Part shown: one piece after another, positions 34,034-46,900 of the stretch
How the letters are laid out: each line of letters starts with the position of its first letter
Numbering within the stretch: the first letter of the stretch is position 1
Assembly (NCBI GenBank): GCA_009761415.1
Contig: QUOL01000021.1
Location: forward strand, 248,001 to 312,000
Direction: 5' to 3'
DNA from: Sarcomyxa edulis
Lineage: Eukaryota; Basidiomycota; Agaricomycetes; Agaricales; Mycenaceae
DNA: 64,000 nt
The notes under the pieces: model-generated
Told to the model about the DNA's origin: nothing
Seen by the model: only the letters and a program-made list of their open reading frames with translations
Databases searched by the model: none
Translations under genes and position numbers: made by a program

Positions 34034-35846
34034 ATGCCTCCTCGCGACAAGACTATGACTGCTGCCCTGAAAAAATGTAAGTATTCCTGCTTCAAGCTGC
34101 CTAGTGTACTAATATATGAGTTTATAGTCAAAGAATATGTGAGCAGCCCAGACATCCATAGCATATTACAGGAACTCGAAATCCAGGATATGCATGAATC
34201 ATCGGATCGCTTCTCCACTATCCTGAGCACAGCCCAGAGTTTCCATGAAGCATTTGGCACTGTAGGTAGCCTGATACTGTTTAGAAGTATGATTCTGACT
34301 TCTTTTTAGGTTGATGGATTTCTCAGGCACAGCCTGAACACTTTCAATACAGATGGCCTTTTCAAAGAGCTTGTGGAGAAGCGCCGTATCTACAAGGCAG
34401 CCATGTCTACCGGTACAACCCACCGTGATAAGCGTCGTCTTGTATGTTTCTAGACTGTAGCTATTTCTTGATTGCTGAATGCATAGCCAGGTCAATGAAT
34501 TCAATTTCCGCATGCCAGAGTACTGCATCAAGGACCTGCTTCTCAAAGAGACTCCTGCAGATGTCAGTGTAACCTCACACCAGCACCCAGCTATCAAGAT
34601 TGTGTTCCGTGAGCGTGTTACAAAGGCTATCAAAAGGAGAGTCTGGATGTGGGAGGATTCAATACCAAAGGGGGAGGATTTGAAGCGGGCGGAGCTGGTT
34701 GGCGAGACTACAGGATTTTATATTGCCGACCCGAACACTTCAATAATCTTCTTATCGGGTACTCCTGATGGTAGGTACTGCAGTATTTCATTTCCAATAT
34801 TTTATATTCACCAGTATTGTTTAGATTGGGCCATTGAACTCTGTGTTCTCCGCAACATAGGCACAATGGCTACTCAATCAGCAGAGCTTTTTGACTGGCT
34901 TGAAAAGGTGGTTGATGATGCATGCAGCGAAAGACGTGATATTAGGGTATGGTGAATTTTTGTGTTATATTCCATGTTCTTATTCTAATCTATGGTACAG
35001 CCCAACCACCCAGGAAAAATGGTACAGGTTGGTCTCAATATGGGATCACGCCATGCAAGAGTGTTGGGATGGGCTGTCAGCTATACCAAAAAGCTCTCGG
35101 AGGTGACAAAAACGTGTCATGATGAGGATGTCATTGGTGCTGTAAGTTTCATCTGGAACCTCCTGAGTGCTCATCTGCCCCAAGAGATTTTGAAAATGGT
35201 CGAGAAATCTCTGGAGGAAGCCGGTGTACCTAGGCTTGCTACACGTAATATCGCCCCTGGTAAGCAAATTCAGTCTGTTCTAAGATTACTCACATCTTAC
35301 TATTATCCAATAGGGAAGGGGTTTTCGATTGAGCTTGGAGGGAAAACCTATACCTTTTCCGACAGCATTCGATCTCCTCCAGAAACCTACCTCTCCCGGG
35401 GCTACACAGCGTGAGTGCCAGCTGAGAATCCATGTCAACTCTCACATAATCTGATATACACTTATTTTATTAGATGGGTTCACACTGACCCAGCCTACTG
35501 CGAGTTTGCCTTTGATTTTACAGTGTCCAAGAACCTCAATACAACCAAGGTCATTGGAAATGGAGGAGGGAATTTTGTTGAACGTAGCCTCCGTGTCCTT
35601 GTACCTGCAGCAGCAGGTACAGTTATTGTCTTCAAACCGGCGAAGCCGCATGGAACTACTGTGCCACGTGGAGCAGTCAAACGTTGCTTGACAGTAGCAT
35701 TTTCTCGTAGGATTGCAGACGCATTGGCAGACTTACGTTCTGGTCAGGAGACGGCAGTTGTGTCAGGAGATGGTGCAGGAGAAGGACAACTAGGTGCTGA
35801 GATTAAAGGCGACGATGAGGATGATTATATTGAGAACAGTGTTTGA
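34034..35846 (+). CDS. Second 2-oxoglutarate/Fe(II) dioxygenase-like protein (TET/JBP-like)
   Basis: Multi-exon gene starting MPPRDKTMTAALKK, with introns at about 34078-34128, 34264-34309, 34444-34491 and others. The central region (FNFRMPEYCIKDLLLKETPA, YIADPNTSIIFLSGTPDG, LFDWLEKVVDDACSERRDIR) is conserved-looking but unnamed. Near the C-terminus a double-stranded beta-helix pattern appears: WVHTDPAYCEFAFDF (HxD), then ERSLRVLVPAAAGTVIVF, KPHGTTVPRG (distal His) and VKRCLTVAFSRR (Arg). This order of metal and 2OG ligands fits the basidiomycete TET/JBP-like oxygenases, though similarity to the gene at 21.4-24.4 kb is low. The tail is acidic (GDDEDDYIENSV). Substrate unknown. Confidence 0.6.
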
Positions 35847-36365
35847 ATACATAGTTTCGCTTCTTTCAGTACATTTTTATGCAACCAATGAATAGAGCCC
35901 ATCAATGGCCTACCTTTAGCTGGTGGATCTATGGGAGTTTACCGATCTCCAGGTCAGATTGAGTAGTCCATCCTTTGTACAGTAGCAAACACACCTGATC
36001 TTCAGGCAATCTCTCAAAATGCATTGTGCAAACTCTGCCCACCTTCTTCGACTCCTCTGCACCCTTCGATGATAATATCCGCCTCTCTATCCACATAATT
36101 TCCACCAGCCAATTGCAGATATCGAAAGATTCATGACGAAATTGAGCTTCGGTACGTGACGCAAGAATGTCGATATTGGCTGTTTAAGATGTATAGTACG
36201 GTGTGCCAAGTTGGGTAGGCCTGGTGTGGAGAGACGAGACGTGGGTCACGGACTGTTGACTCTATCTGCTATCTATCAAGCTGTAGCTGCTCATCGGGCA
36301 ACATACTCAAGAAACTTACGTTGAGTGGTAAAGAAGTGTCTCGTACGAGCCCTGGACAGGGAGCT

Positions 36366-37325
36366 TCAATTTCTGTGGGAGAATCGTGCCGACACACCGT
36401 ACAGACCGGCTTTACGGAGTTCTTCGATGTCAATACTGTTGGCGAGCTGTAGGGTTTTGACTACTGATCTGAGGATCCGGATGGCGAGACTGGAGCCTGG
36501 GAAAGGGTGATGTCCAGCGAAATGTGCTGGAGTGGAGAGAAGACGATCGAGGGCCCCGGTACTCCTCCAGAATCTTAGACCGTGGTGACACGTTCTCCTA
36601 GAACGATGCGCGATAAACCGGGTGGGCAGCTTCCAGATTAGCTGACGAGCAATGCCTATGACGGTAGCTATGTTGATGGTGGATGCCGGTTCATTCGCAG
36701 TAATACTGTCCGCAAGGGCCTCAATCTCACCGTGTCCTATGATCGTATCAGTATTGTCGACACGCATTAGACCTCGTGGAGAGTGTACCTTGGTAAGTTG
36801 ATTGGAGTGTTTGACCTTTTTCTCTCCATCGTCGTACTCCTTCATGAGAATACGCCGGCCTCGAGTTGGTGTGCACGACATTGATTTGTCGCTATATGAT
36901 CCGGAGACACTGTCAATTGAATTCAGTCGAGATGGATGAGAGACTTACGATCCATCGCTTTTGGAAGCCCTGCATCTCCTCTTCAGTATCGATATCGTAG
37001 GGGATCTCGAGTTTTGCCTGGGATGTAATCGATTACCTCGGTTGATTCAGATGAGAAGCAGATGACGAGAGGCATACCTTGTAATGTCCTCGCTCCCATT
37101 CATCCATCGTAGCCTTGATTGACCTTTCATGACACGCGTCTAACCGCCATCTTCGTCATCATCCATAACTGGGGCACTGTTGTACTCACTCACAGCGGCC
37201 TTACTCTCTTCGTCTTCAAACTCGTCGTCGTCGTCGTCGTCGCCATTCTCGCCATCTTCTCCTGGGTCTCCGTGTGCATCCAGACTGCGATGCAAGCGTA
37301 AGAGCAATGCCATCGAGTGATTCAA
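36366..37325 (-). CDS. Unresolved multi-exon gene or remnant
   Basis: Minus-strand coding-like pieces: an acidic stretch with GDDDDDD-like repeats and [20 protein letters not shown] (37325-37140), then [16 protein letters not shown], an intron, [20 protein letters not shown], and farther down [20 protein letters not shown] with a frame running to 36366. The middle piece resembles the loop around WKxxYYxxK in XRN-type 5'-3' exoribonucleases, but the expected downstream motif (YHYAP) is absent, so I do not call it that. It could be a fragment, in keeping with other broken genes nearby. Confidence 0.25.
37205..37245. repeat. CGT/GTC trinucleotide repeat
   Basis: A run of about seven CGT units in the plus strand, coding for Asp on the minus strand within the acidic segment described above. 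Confidence 0.7.
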
Positions 37326-37867
37326 ACATCAGAGTGTTCATACCTGCATATCGTCTCGCAGCCCCTTTAGATTGTGTCAACTACACCTCCTGTCCGAATT
37401 GCTTGCACTGGTGCACACCCGTATTCGCGATGATCAGACTCGGTCACTTTTCAACCAAGAGACCATGCCATCTCCTAAAGGTGGATGCCCTTCGTGCTGT
37501 GTGTAAATCTCGAAGACTGTCGGTATGTAGACCTCTGTGTCATTTCGTGGAAAGGTAATTAGGTGAATGAAGTATTCGAGGGGTCGAGAACGATGCGCGT
37601 GTAGAAACCTAGCCCTACACTTAAATGCTTAGTTTCGGGCTCCTATAGCGACAAAATGTTAAGTAGTCGAACAGCTAGGTGAACAAACGCAGCTGCTGTA
37701 TCGACGCACCACCTGCAGCAACGACAAATCTCCTCTCGAGATCTGGCCTACGAGCCGTGGCTTGAGAGTCGATTGGCATCCGGTGGCAGTCGCAATCGGC
37801 TGGGTCGGGTGAGGTTCGTGAGAGCGGGGTGAGAGCGGGATTGCCTTTTCGGGCCCCATGTGTTTTC

Positions 37868-38133
37868 CCAGCCCCCCGTATGTTTTACGCTCCTCGAATC
37901 TTTTTCTGACTGGCCAAACTTTTTTCGACCGCCGTATGTTTTTTCGTCCTGCATATGTTTTTTTTAGGTCTCATATGTTTTTTTTGTGTCTCATATGTTT
38001 TTTTTGTGTCTCATATGTTTTTTTTCAATCTTCGTATGTTTTTTTCGACTTGCGGATCTTTTTTGAACGATTCTCAATTTTTTTTCGAACGCCGAGTACT
38101 TTTTTTATTTTTGTCCAGTGCAACCCCTCATAG
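37868..38133 (+). repeat. Dispersed A/T-tract repeat, right copy
   Basis: About eight units of about 20 nt, each consisting of (C/G)ATATG or GTATG followed by 6-8 T and a variable 6-nt spacer, run from about 37878 to 38080. They are followed by the conserved 47-nt segment 38087-38133 that matches 7892-7938 in reverse complement with a single T/C difference. Similarity continues outward for about 20 nt with one gap. Frames across it give only FF-rich low-complexity peptides. Confidence 0.8.
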
Positions 38134-38760
38134 TCTGCCGCCGGTCTTCCGCCGAATTCCACCTCAACGAAGAATCGAACATCCGAAGATATCCTCGAAT
38201 GCGGACTGTAAGTACATACGCCGTAGAATATCGTTCCGATGAACTGCATATGACCTCCATCTATAGGTCAACACAATCCAGAGGAATTTTGAAAGTGTTT
38301 ACTTTGACACGTCGAAACTTTAGTCTTTTTCTTATTCTTTCTGACCATTGGTTCCGGCCTCACAGCTCATGATATCTCTCGAACCCTACTCTCGATGACG
38401 GGTTTGCTCTGACACCTCTGTCATGGAGATGCTGAAATCTTGACTCTGCTCGATTCCTACCTGGATCGTGCTTGGTCAGATAGGATAACGCTACAGGGCT
38501 AGCTCTTATGGGTCAACTCGGGGCGAGCTGTATTTCGTTCTGGTAATGACTTGGAACAAGTTGTCGACGCGTGTACTATTCGCGATATGGTGTACGGCAA
38601 CGCGATGGTCTTCTCGACTTCTAACTCTTGACTAGTAGTAAGTCAGATCTAGTCTTCTCATCTTTTACGTTTCCTGTCATTTGACTCACACCGATTGCTC
38701 AGAATAACACTAGTCGATGACTCGATTTGCCAATGATCACCAACGAGGCCTGCCACGCGG
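38134..38760. other. Intergenic stretch, nothing firm
   Basis: About 630 bp between the right repeat copy and the promoter of the next gene. Short frames only, no recognisable motif, RNA gene or tandem repeat. Confidence 0.4.
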
Positions 38761-38768
38761 CTCAGCCA

Positions 38769-38776
38769 TTATATAG
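38769..38776 (+). promoter_or_regulatory. TATA-like box upstream of the P4H-like gene
   Basis: TTATATAG lies 55 bp before the ATG at 38831 and is followed by a pyrimidine-rich leader (CCCCTCTCTTTCCC), the usual arrangement of a fungal core promoter and transcription start region. Confidence 0.5.
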
Positions 38777-38830
38777 CTTCGTTTTTCCCCTCTCTTTCCC
38801 TAACTCTGATCACTTTCGAAACTTTCTACC

Positions 38831-40192
38831 ATGGAAGCACAAATTGAGACCCTGAAATCTACTCTAGTGGATACCAAACCTCCATATGTTGCTGGTACCA
38901 GTGCCATTCCCGAGCGTGCCTTCACCTTGTTCTACGGGAAGGATGAGACTTTAGGGTAAGAACGCCGTTGTACAAGTCCTTGCAAAGACGCCCAGCTGAT
39001 CATGAACCCCGACTCGTTCTTTTCTTCAGTCGAATCCATCTTGCTAAAGCGTCCGAAGCGGACCTCCGAAAGTTGACCCAAGCATGCCAGCCTGCCACGT
39101 TCGGTGTCAATCAACAGGATGTCCTGGACGAATCTTATCGGAAAGCCGGAAAGATGGACGCTGACGATTTCGCCACAAAAATCGATATCGAAGCCTCTGG
39201 CATCTTAGATATCGTCCGATCGCAGCTCCTCGTAGGCCATGACGAGAACAAGGAAATTCAAGCCGAACTCTACAAACTCAATGTGTATGGTGTGCACGAT
39301 TTCATTTGACTTCCATCTCGAAACTAGCGCTGATTGTTGGAACACAGGTAAAGATTCATTTTTCAAGGCACATAAAGACACTCCTCGTGGAGAAAGCATG
39401 TTCGGCTCTCTCGTTATCATTTTCCCCACGGTCCACGAGGGCGGTTGTCTTTATATTCGTCACGGGGGCAAGCAATGGGAGTTTGACTCCGCGACAGCGG
39501 CTACTGAAGAGCCTGACCTCTCCATCGGCTACATCGCATTTTACAGTGATGTCGAGCATGAGGTTTCTTTGGTCAAATCAGGTTACAGAGTGACGTTGAC
39601 GTATAATCTCTTTTTCTCCTCTGGCGCTCGTGCGAGACCCATTCTGGCTACATCTCCAGTAGAGGCCGCTTTCACGGACGCTCTTCGTGCAGCATTGGAC
39701 GATCGCACCTTCTTGCCGAACGGAGGGTACCTGGGATTTGCGTTGTCTCATCATTATCCAATCAAAGATTCTTTGGAGTCCCTCAGAGGGAATTTGAAAG
39801 GAGTCGATGCGGTTATCGAGAAAGTCTGTGGCCAATTCTCCTTGAAAACGTCTCTCAAGGTCATGTATAAAGCCGATGACTACCAACACCCAGAGCGATT
39901 AGTCATGCTCAATAAAGTGCCAAAAATCGATTTGTATCAGATCGAAGAGGAGATGGGATACTTCTTGAAAGAGTACTTTGGAGCCAAAGAGGTGGTCAGT
40001 GGGGGAGAAGAGGTAGTGGAGAAAGAACATGTTGAGATTTGGTGGATCACAGACGAGCCAAAGGTGGATGAGAATCCTATTTTCAAAACGCCCTTCATTG
40101 CTTATGGTAATGAAGCTTCACTTGATTATCTTTATGGTTCATGTAGTCTTGTTGTTTCTATCGGTGCGGCTGGAGACAGATCTATCATTTGA
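38831..40192 (+). CDS. Prolyl 4-hydroxylase-like 2OG-Fe(II) oxygenase
   Basis: Fungal Fe(II)/2-oxoglutarate dioxygenase of the P4H-like group. Exon 1 from 38831 ends with KDETL at about 38955, exon 2 begins RIHLAKASEADL, and a third begins GKDSFFKAHKDTPRGE. The core has YGKDSFFKAHKDT (Fe ligands His and Asp), GSLVIIFPTVHEGGCLYIRH, IGYIAFYSDVEHEVSLVKSG (distal His) and RVTLTYNLFF (2OG Arg), so the site looks complete. A helical C-terminal half follows, with ALSHHYPIKDSLESL and KVPKIDLYQIEEEMGYFLKE. It ends SIGAAGDRSII at TGA 40190-40192, or could splice once more. The substrate, a protein or small molecule, is unknown. It is convergent with the carboxypeptidase gene, 189 bp away. Confidence 0.8.
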
Positions 40193-40380
40193 GGATGCTA
40201 CTATTGTGTTTTTGTAGATCTTCCTGGGAAGGACAAGCTATCGGGCTCTTATCGCTAATAAGTCGGTCATAGGGAGTTTGAGAACCAGCGAAAGATTCGA
40301 CAGCTCAAGATTGACAAAAAATCGAAACGTCGTTTCAGTGATATTTTCTTCAAGTCATACTTCATAAGTACACATGGATC

Positions 40381-42566
40381 TCATGTCGCGGACAAAGATT
40401 GGTTCGCCATTATTTGTGAAAAGAACTGGAAAGCCGCTTGGCCAGTTTCGAGAGTCCCAAACTTGTAGGCAGGAACTTCATGTCCAGCTCCGTAGATGCG
40501 GACGTACGAAAAAGTCCCAGCATTCTTAAATTGTCCAGCCGATTGTCCATTGACGGTGAACGGTTGGAAGGCTTGTTGCTTGTATAAGGTCGTGAATTGG
40601 GTTTCAAGATTGTTGACCTTGTTGATGTCCCGTCAGCGAGATGCGTCGATATGTAAGATTCGTCACTCTTACCATGGCCTCGACACCGTTCCAGTTTAGA
40701 ATATAGTCCTACGCAGAAGGGATGAAATTGAGTCATGTGGTATGCCTGAAAGAAAGTACGCACTGCATCTCCGTCGTAGACAATTGTCCTGACCTATGTT
40801 ATTTGAGATCAGCACCTCGAAATGACCTACATGCATGATGAAATCGTACCCCGGCATCGATGACGGTTTCCAGATCTGGTCTACGAACACGAGCACGGGT
40901 GTCAAAGATGTTTTATCAGCGTAAGCAAGAAGACCGTACCTCGAGTTGTGCATCCAATCACCGGTATCAGCGAAGTTGTCATACACCCGATCGTTCGTCT
41001 CCTTCCATGTTACTTCTGCGCCAACTTTCGAGGCGATGGACTTCAAGTAAGACGTCAGGGAGGGAGGGTATGGATCTGGGTCCTCTGTAGGGACATAGTA
41101 TACCTATTCCGGAAACAGACATCAATGCAAATATGTATCCATGTTGATATGCGGACATACATCCCAATCACCGGAAAGGGGAGATAAAATGTCGTTGTTA
41201 CAAAAGCTTTGAGCGCCAGCGCAAACACCTGTCGACCCATTAGCGTAGCAAGATGTAATCTGCGATTGAAGGGCAACTGAGCATCAATTTGAGACCTGCC
41301 ATATAAACAAAATACCTGATCGCGACAGCCTCCAGTACGAGTCCAAGATGTGTTGGCGTTTTTGATTATGGAACTCGAGACCAAAGGGTGATAACCGTTC
41401 GATGCTGCGTACGTTATGTAGCCAGGATATTGAGAAAGTGGGTCCTGCGATGGTTTTGGGATTTGTCTTTGGGATTCAAGTGTAGTAAAAGAACTCACTG
41501 TCAGGCCATCACCAACTCCGAGGAACTTAAGATTGAGGGTCACCCCACTGACACTCCCAGCGGCAATGGCAGCGTTTTGTTCAAGGAAATGTCTAGTGGA
41601 ATTTAGTTTCGCGAAGACACGTGCTGCGAAGGAAGGTCCTCACGCAGCGAAAGTAGGACCATAATGACCACCATAACTATATAGATTTTAGAAGATGATT
41701 TTGTGGAGGTGAAGAATTGCAAGACGCGTACGATTCAGTCCAGATCGCCAGATCGTTCTTCTGGAATTTGGAGAACCTAGTGTCATTGAAGAATATCTGC
41801 ATGAAGTCCCAGACATCCAAAGCGGCTTCTTGTGATGTCCCTACGGTCGTATCACCATGAGAGAAACCAACGCCTGCGATCAAACAAATTCAGTAGAGAG
41901 AAGAGTGGCAATGTTAGAACATACGACTTGCCTACAGGCTGGTCGATATAGATGATGTTTGCCTCGTTATTCCAGGACCAAGGGTTGGGGGTAACAGAAG
42001 TGCTGTCGTTTGTAATGCGACCTATCCGTAATTATGAGCAGAGCTCACGCGTAAGCTTATATGGAACATGTAATTACAGGGACCATGCTCCTGAAAGAGC
42101 CCGATCATGCTGGAACTACCGGGCTAGAGAAGATCATTAGCATGCTTAACACGAGCGAGATGTTGTAGCGCATGGCCTTACGCCTCCATTTAACCAAAGC
42201 GCAAGAGGTGCAGTGTCTGAGTTGTTGCGAGCAGCGAAGAACCAGAACCTATACAAAAATTGGGGTCACGACTTCGTAAGACCAATGAAAGATCGAGAGA
42301 GCTCACCAGATACTCTCAGTTGCAGTCAAATCGCCATATCCCGAGGCTTGGTAGACTCCTGGCGTTGTTTCGCATACCCCAGAGTTTTCGACAATACGGA
42401 GTTTTCCCGGGGTAGTAGCAGCAGGCTGAACAGTTTCTACTTTGGCAGTAGACTGACGGGTTGTCCGTACGCCACCCAGTACACCATCAACGATCGGAAC
42501 CTGGCCACCGAGAACTCCAGATATGGGGAAGGCTGCAAGGAATGCTGCAAATGCGTGGATCAACAT
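40381..42566 (-). CDS. Serine carboxypeptidase (peptidase family S10)
   Basis: Secreted or vacuolar serine exopeptidase that removes C-terminal residues at acid pH. The start at 42566 gives a hydrophobic signal peptide (MLIHAFAAFLAAFPISGVLG). The S10 features follow in order: ESIWFWFFAARNNS-type strand, GVGFSHGD (substrate loop), IWTES interrupted by an intron before YGGHYGP (catalytic Ser in ESYGG), GVTLNLKFLGVGDGL, a Cys-bearing insertion (ITSCYANGSTGVCAGAQSF), VYYVPTEDPDPYPPS, TIVYDGDA (catalytic Asp) and IYGAGHEVPAYK (catalytic His). It ends with FFSQIMANQSLSAT at TGA 40381-40383. Many short introns, all consistent with frame. The N-terminus has an unusually Ser/Thr-rich pro-region with GKLRIVENSGVCETTPGVYQ. 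Confidence 0.9.
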
Positions 42567-42649
42567 GACGTGAGAGGGATCTTCGACGTTGTTCTCCTAA
42601 GTACAACAGTTACTCCTCTTTGTCTTCGTCTTATATCACAATGGAACTG

Positions 42650-43998
42650 GTAATTTTTAGAATATCATAAATCAACCATACGCTGCGATCGTCGGATGTA
42701 GCTCTGGTCCCTAAAGAACACATCACATGCTGGAGGATAGGAGTGATTGCGCTGATCACATACCTCTTTCGCGGGAGGCAACGTGATCTCCATTGGTTCT
42801 ATCTCGCAACACCACGCAACCGAAGTCGCGAAGGTCGAATTATACCGCATGGTCGGCGTATGTTCAGCACAGAAGGCTATGGATAATGGGGAATCTTTGG
42901 AGATTTCCAACATTTGCCCGTTCACGACCGTTATCGATGATTTCTAGATAGCCATCTGACAAGACTACAAGTATTGGGAGACTGCACGCATATGGAGCTC
43001 GAGTTCAAGTGCTTGCACCATAGAGACGAAAATAGACGATTTAGCATATGTACTAGTGTACGGGTCGGAAAGACGCGCACATAGGATATGCAGAATACAC
43101 GGGGCTTCGATGTCAGCGACATTAAAATTACATGCTGATGAACAGAGGAAGAATATGAATGGCTTCGAGTTCAGGACGGTATCTACCGAGACATACGAAA
43201 ATGAAGATGCCATCGAAAGCCCTGCAAGTGATCGGCCTGAGAGGTCGACGTCGAAGAGCAGTAAAATTAATGGTCTAAACTGTGCAGACATCCTTCTGGT
43301 TCAGTGACTAGCCGTTGTTCCTTGATATATGAGGACCGAATACGCCGAGCTAAGCAGAAAAGCACATCGATGTACAGGTCCAGAAATAGGCGCTCGTGGT
43401 TGCGAAGCACGATCCGGTCGGAAGTTGACGACCTGGTGCCGATGCTCGCATTCAAGTTCGTCTCCCAGATAAACAGGCACTGCATAGTAGACCATCCGAT
43501 AGCGGCCCATGGAGAGAATATCAAGCTGACCTGTTGTCCTCCGAGTCGTTCGTTTCCACAAAGAGCTGTCAAGTCGCGACCCGACGCGAGTGTACCATAT
43601 AAGAGTCCAAAATTGGGCGCTGAAAAGCCCTAACATGAAGCACTTGCAAATTGCGCTGATGGCCGTGAATGACAGAGGTTGGAAAAGTGACCTGTCACAC
43701 ATGACAGAGAACGTGACTCTGGCTGTTTTTGTGACTCGGGTCTTGGCACTGTCTCACTTTTGCTCTTTCTCTTCAACGCTCAATTTCAACACTGCTGTGT
43801 CCAGGGCATCCTATTCGGACGTCGACCTTGATCTCCAGCTTGAAACTGAGAAAAAATTGGTCAATACGGCCATCAAGTGCTCGATATAGCCGTCAGTCAC
43901 AGCATCACTGGTTCACAGCCTCCATCCGCAGAATACCCTTCGAATTAAGGATATAGCGACACTTTGTATCTTTCTTTCTACCCAGTCACTACCCAGAA
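42650..43998. other. Gene-poor stretch upstream of chitin synthase
   Basis: About 1.35 kb. Overlapping frames on both strands (42965-43291 and 43301-43702 minus, 43056-43307 and 43304-43633 plus) have no recognisable motif, and none chains convincingly with splice sites. I treat it as intergenic or as a relic. The last 150 bp probably hold the chitin synthase promoter and leader. Confidence 0.35.
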
Positions 43999-46900
43999 AT
44001 GTCAGGATATCAAGAGGTGAGTTCACTTTCGTCTACCAAGTTCTGTCTCCAACGTTTACCGAGCCTCTACAGCCAGACGAAGCCCAACGAGGACACTATA
44101 ACGATGGATATAATCCCTACACGTCTCAGTACGAACATCAACCGTACAATGCAAATGACCCATTTGCTACTCCCCAGACGCAGTCAAATCCGTACACTTC
44201 GCCTCCTCCTACTCACCCCAATCCATATACCTCGCCTCCTCCAATGACCTACGCTTCACCCCCACCAACTAACCCTTACTCCTCTCCACCCCCTACTCAC
44301 GATGCTTATGGTGTACCACTAAACCCCCATTCTCCGCCTCCGAATCGCGCTTCTGAATATGGAGCTTCTCAGCCCTACGGTGCACCCATAGTCCCCCATT
44401 CTCCACCTCCGAATCAAAATTACGACTATGGGACTCCGCAGTCCTTCGGTGCTCCCTTGAACGCCAATTCCCAACCCCAAAACTATGGAGGTTCCGAATA
44501 TATATCAACTCCTCAACCTAACGATCAGCGCGGATCTCCTGGAATCTTTGCCCCTCGTGAGGCTCAGCCGCGCTATGCATTGACAGACGGTCCCGTAATA
44601 CGTGATTTCTATAATGAACCTCAAGACCCTCAAGACGACGACATGGGCGATATCCCACTTTTACGACGCGACAGATCCGCAGGCTCTAACATGCTGATGC
44701 CTATCCCCGGTAGTTACGAAGAAGCCGATGCTAACGACGATGCAATGTCAGAGAATAATATCCGATACGGCGCAATACCACGGCGTGTTCCTAGGAGATA
44801 CAAGACCATCAAGAGAGTCGAGTAAGTTGCTGTCGTATACTACTTCCAATGTCTTTACTGACATACTACATACTACCTAGGTTGTTACAGGGAAACCTCG
44901 TCATGGATATTCCAGTACCAGACAAACTCCTCAATATGTGCTCCCTGCGAGACGACAACGAATTCAAGAACATGCGCTATTCTGCAGCTACATGTGACCC
45001 GAACGATTTCAAAGACGCAGGCTTCACGTTGCGTCAGACTCAATACGACCCACCTCGTCGTACCGAACTGTTCATCGTCATGACCATGTATAACGAAGAC
45101 GAGGAACTGTTCTGCAGGACGATGCATGGTGTTATGAAGAATGTTGCTCACTTGTGTAAACGTGATAGGAGTAAGACATGGGGGAAGGATGGTTGGAAGA
45201 AGGTGGTTGTATGTATCGTTAGCGATGGCCGGGCGAAGATCAATTCCAGGACACTCAGTGTTATTGCAACGATGGGCGCATACCAGGATGGTGTGGCTAA
45301 GGTAAGATTCCAGTCTTCATGTATGGATAGAAACTTACTCTCTCCAAGACCAAAATGGATGAGAAACCAGTGACTGCGCATATCTACGAGTATACGACTC
45401 AGGGTAGGTTTTTGACTTTCTTCTACGCGTGTTCTGCTATTGACGACGGCACTGTTAGTTTCCGTAACCCCATCGATGAAGATCGAAGGACCAGAAAAAG
45501 GCATCGTACCCGTTCAGATAATCTTTTGTCTCAAGGAAAAGAATCAAAAGAAAATCAACTCTCATCGGTGGTTCTTCAATGCCTTTGGGTCTATCCTCCA
45601 ACCCAATGTCTGTGTCCTCCTCGACGTGGGAACAATGCCAGGCCCTACTTCAATATATCATCTCTGGAAGGCCTTTGACATCAACTCGAATGTTGGTGGC
45701 GCTTGCGGAGAGATCGTCGCGTTGAAGGGAAAGTATGGGCAACAACTGTTGAACCCGCTAGGTAACGACGTTTTTTTCTTGACCCTTGTCACCCTTTCTT
45801 ATGATCTCTCTAGTCGCCGCGCAAAATTTCGAGTACAAGATGTCGAATATTTTGGACAAGCCTCTGTAAGGCGCACCACATCATACTTTGTAATAATTCT
45901 AACCAGGAACCATAGGGAATCTGTATTTGGGTATATCACGGTATTGCCTGGTGCTTTCAGTGCATATCGGTATATCGCGTTACAGAATGATTCCATGGGA
46001 GAAGGACCTTTGCAAAAATACTTCCTAGGCGAGACCATGGTGAAAAACTCTGCCTAGCTTATCTGTAATACAAACATTAATCTTTGGGAGTAGCACGGTG
46101 CTGGTGCAGACATCTTCACTGCCAACATGTACCTTGCTGAGGACCGAGTAAGTCCCCTCATGGACATCTTGTTCTCGTAATTCTCATATTTTTGTCCAGA
46201 TATTATGTTGGGAGCTCGTCTCGAAACGTGGTGGAGCCTGGATCCTACACTATGTAAAATCTGCCTACGCAGTCACTGATGTTCCTGATCAGGTATGTCA
46301 CTCCATACCTCGTAGCATTAGGACTAGTCTGCCTGTATTGAGATTCTCGATTAGGTCCCGGAACTGATCTCTCAACGAAGACGTTGGCTGAACGGCTCGT
46401 TCTTTGCCGCAGTGCACAGTACCGTCCACTTCTACTATATCTATCGTTCTTCTCACAGCTTGCTCCGCAAATTCTGGATACATGTCGAAATGGTTTATCA
46501 AACGTTCAACTTGATATTTGCTTGGTTTTCCCTTGTACGTCTTGTTCGTCTTCTCACCTCAAAAATCTCATTTCAACGGACATACATCATGCAGGCCAAC
46601 TTTTACATCTCTTTCATCATTCTCAGTGATGCACTAGAAGACGATTCATTCAATCTACACGGCATACATATCGTCAACGTTATCCTGGAATACTTCTACC
46701 TTGGTCTCCTCATAACATGTTTCATTCTTTCACTCGGAAATCGTCCACAAGGTTCAAAATGGGGCTACACGACTGCTATCATTGGATTTGGCCTCATCAC
46801 TATATATATGACTGTGCGTAGCGTCTCTGATCAAACTCGAGTCATTTTTTTCTGACCGTCCGTTCCTTAGGTCGCAGCTTTCTTCCTAGCATTCAAGGGT

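Noticed and set aside
36900..37140. Possible XRN1/XRN2 exonuclease fragment ([15 protein letters not shown])
   Set aside because: Only one short weak resemblance; the expected following motifs are missing, so it is left as an unresolved gene.
43056..43889. Overlapping frames upstream of chitin synthase
   Set aside because: They occur on both strands with no domain, and no splice chain makes a plausible protein.
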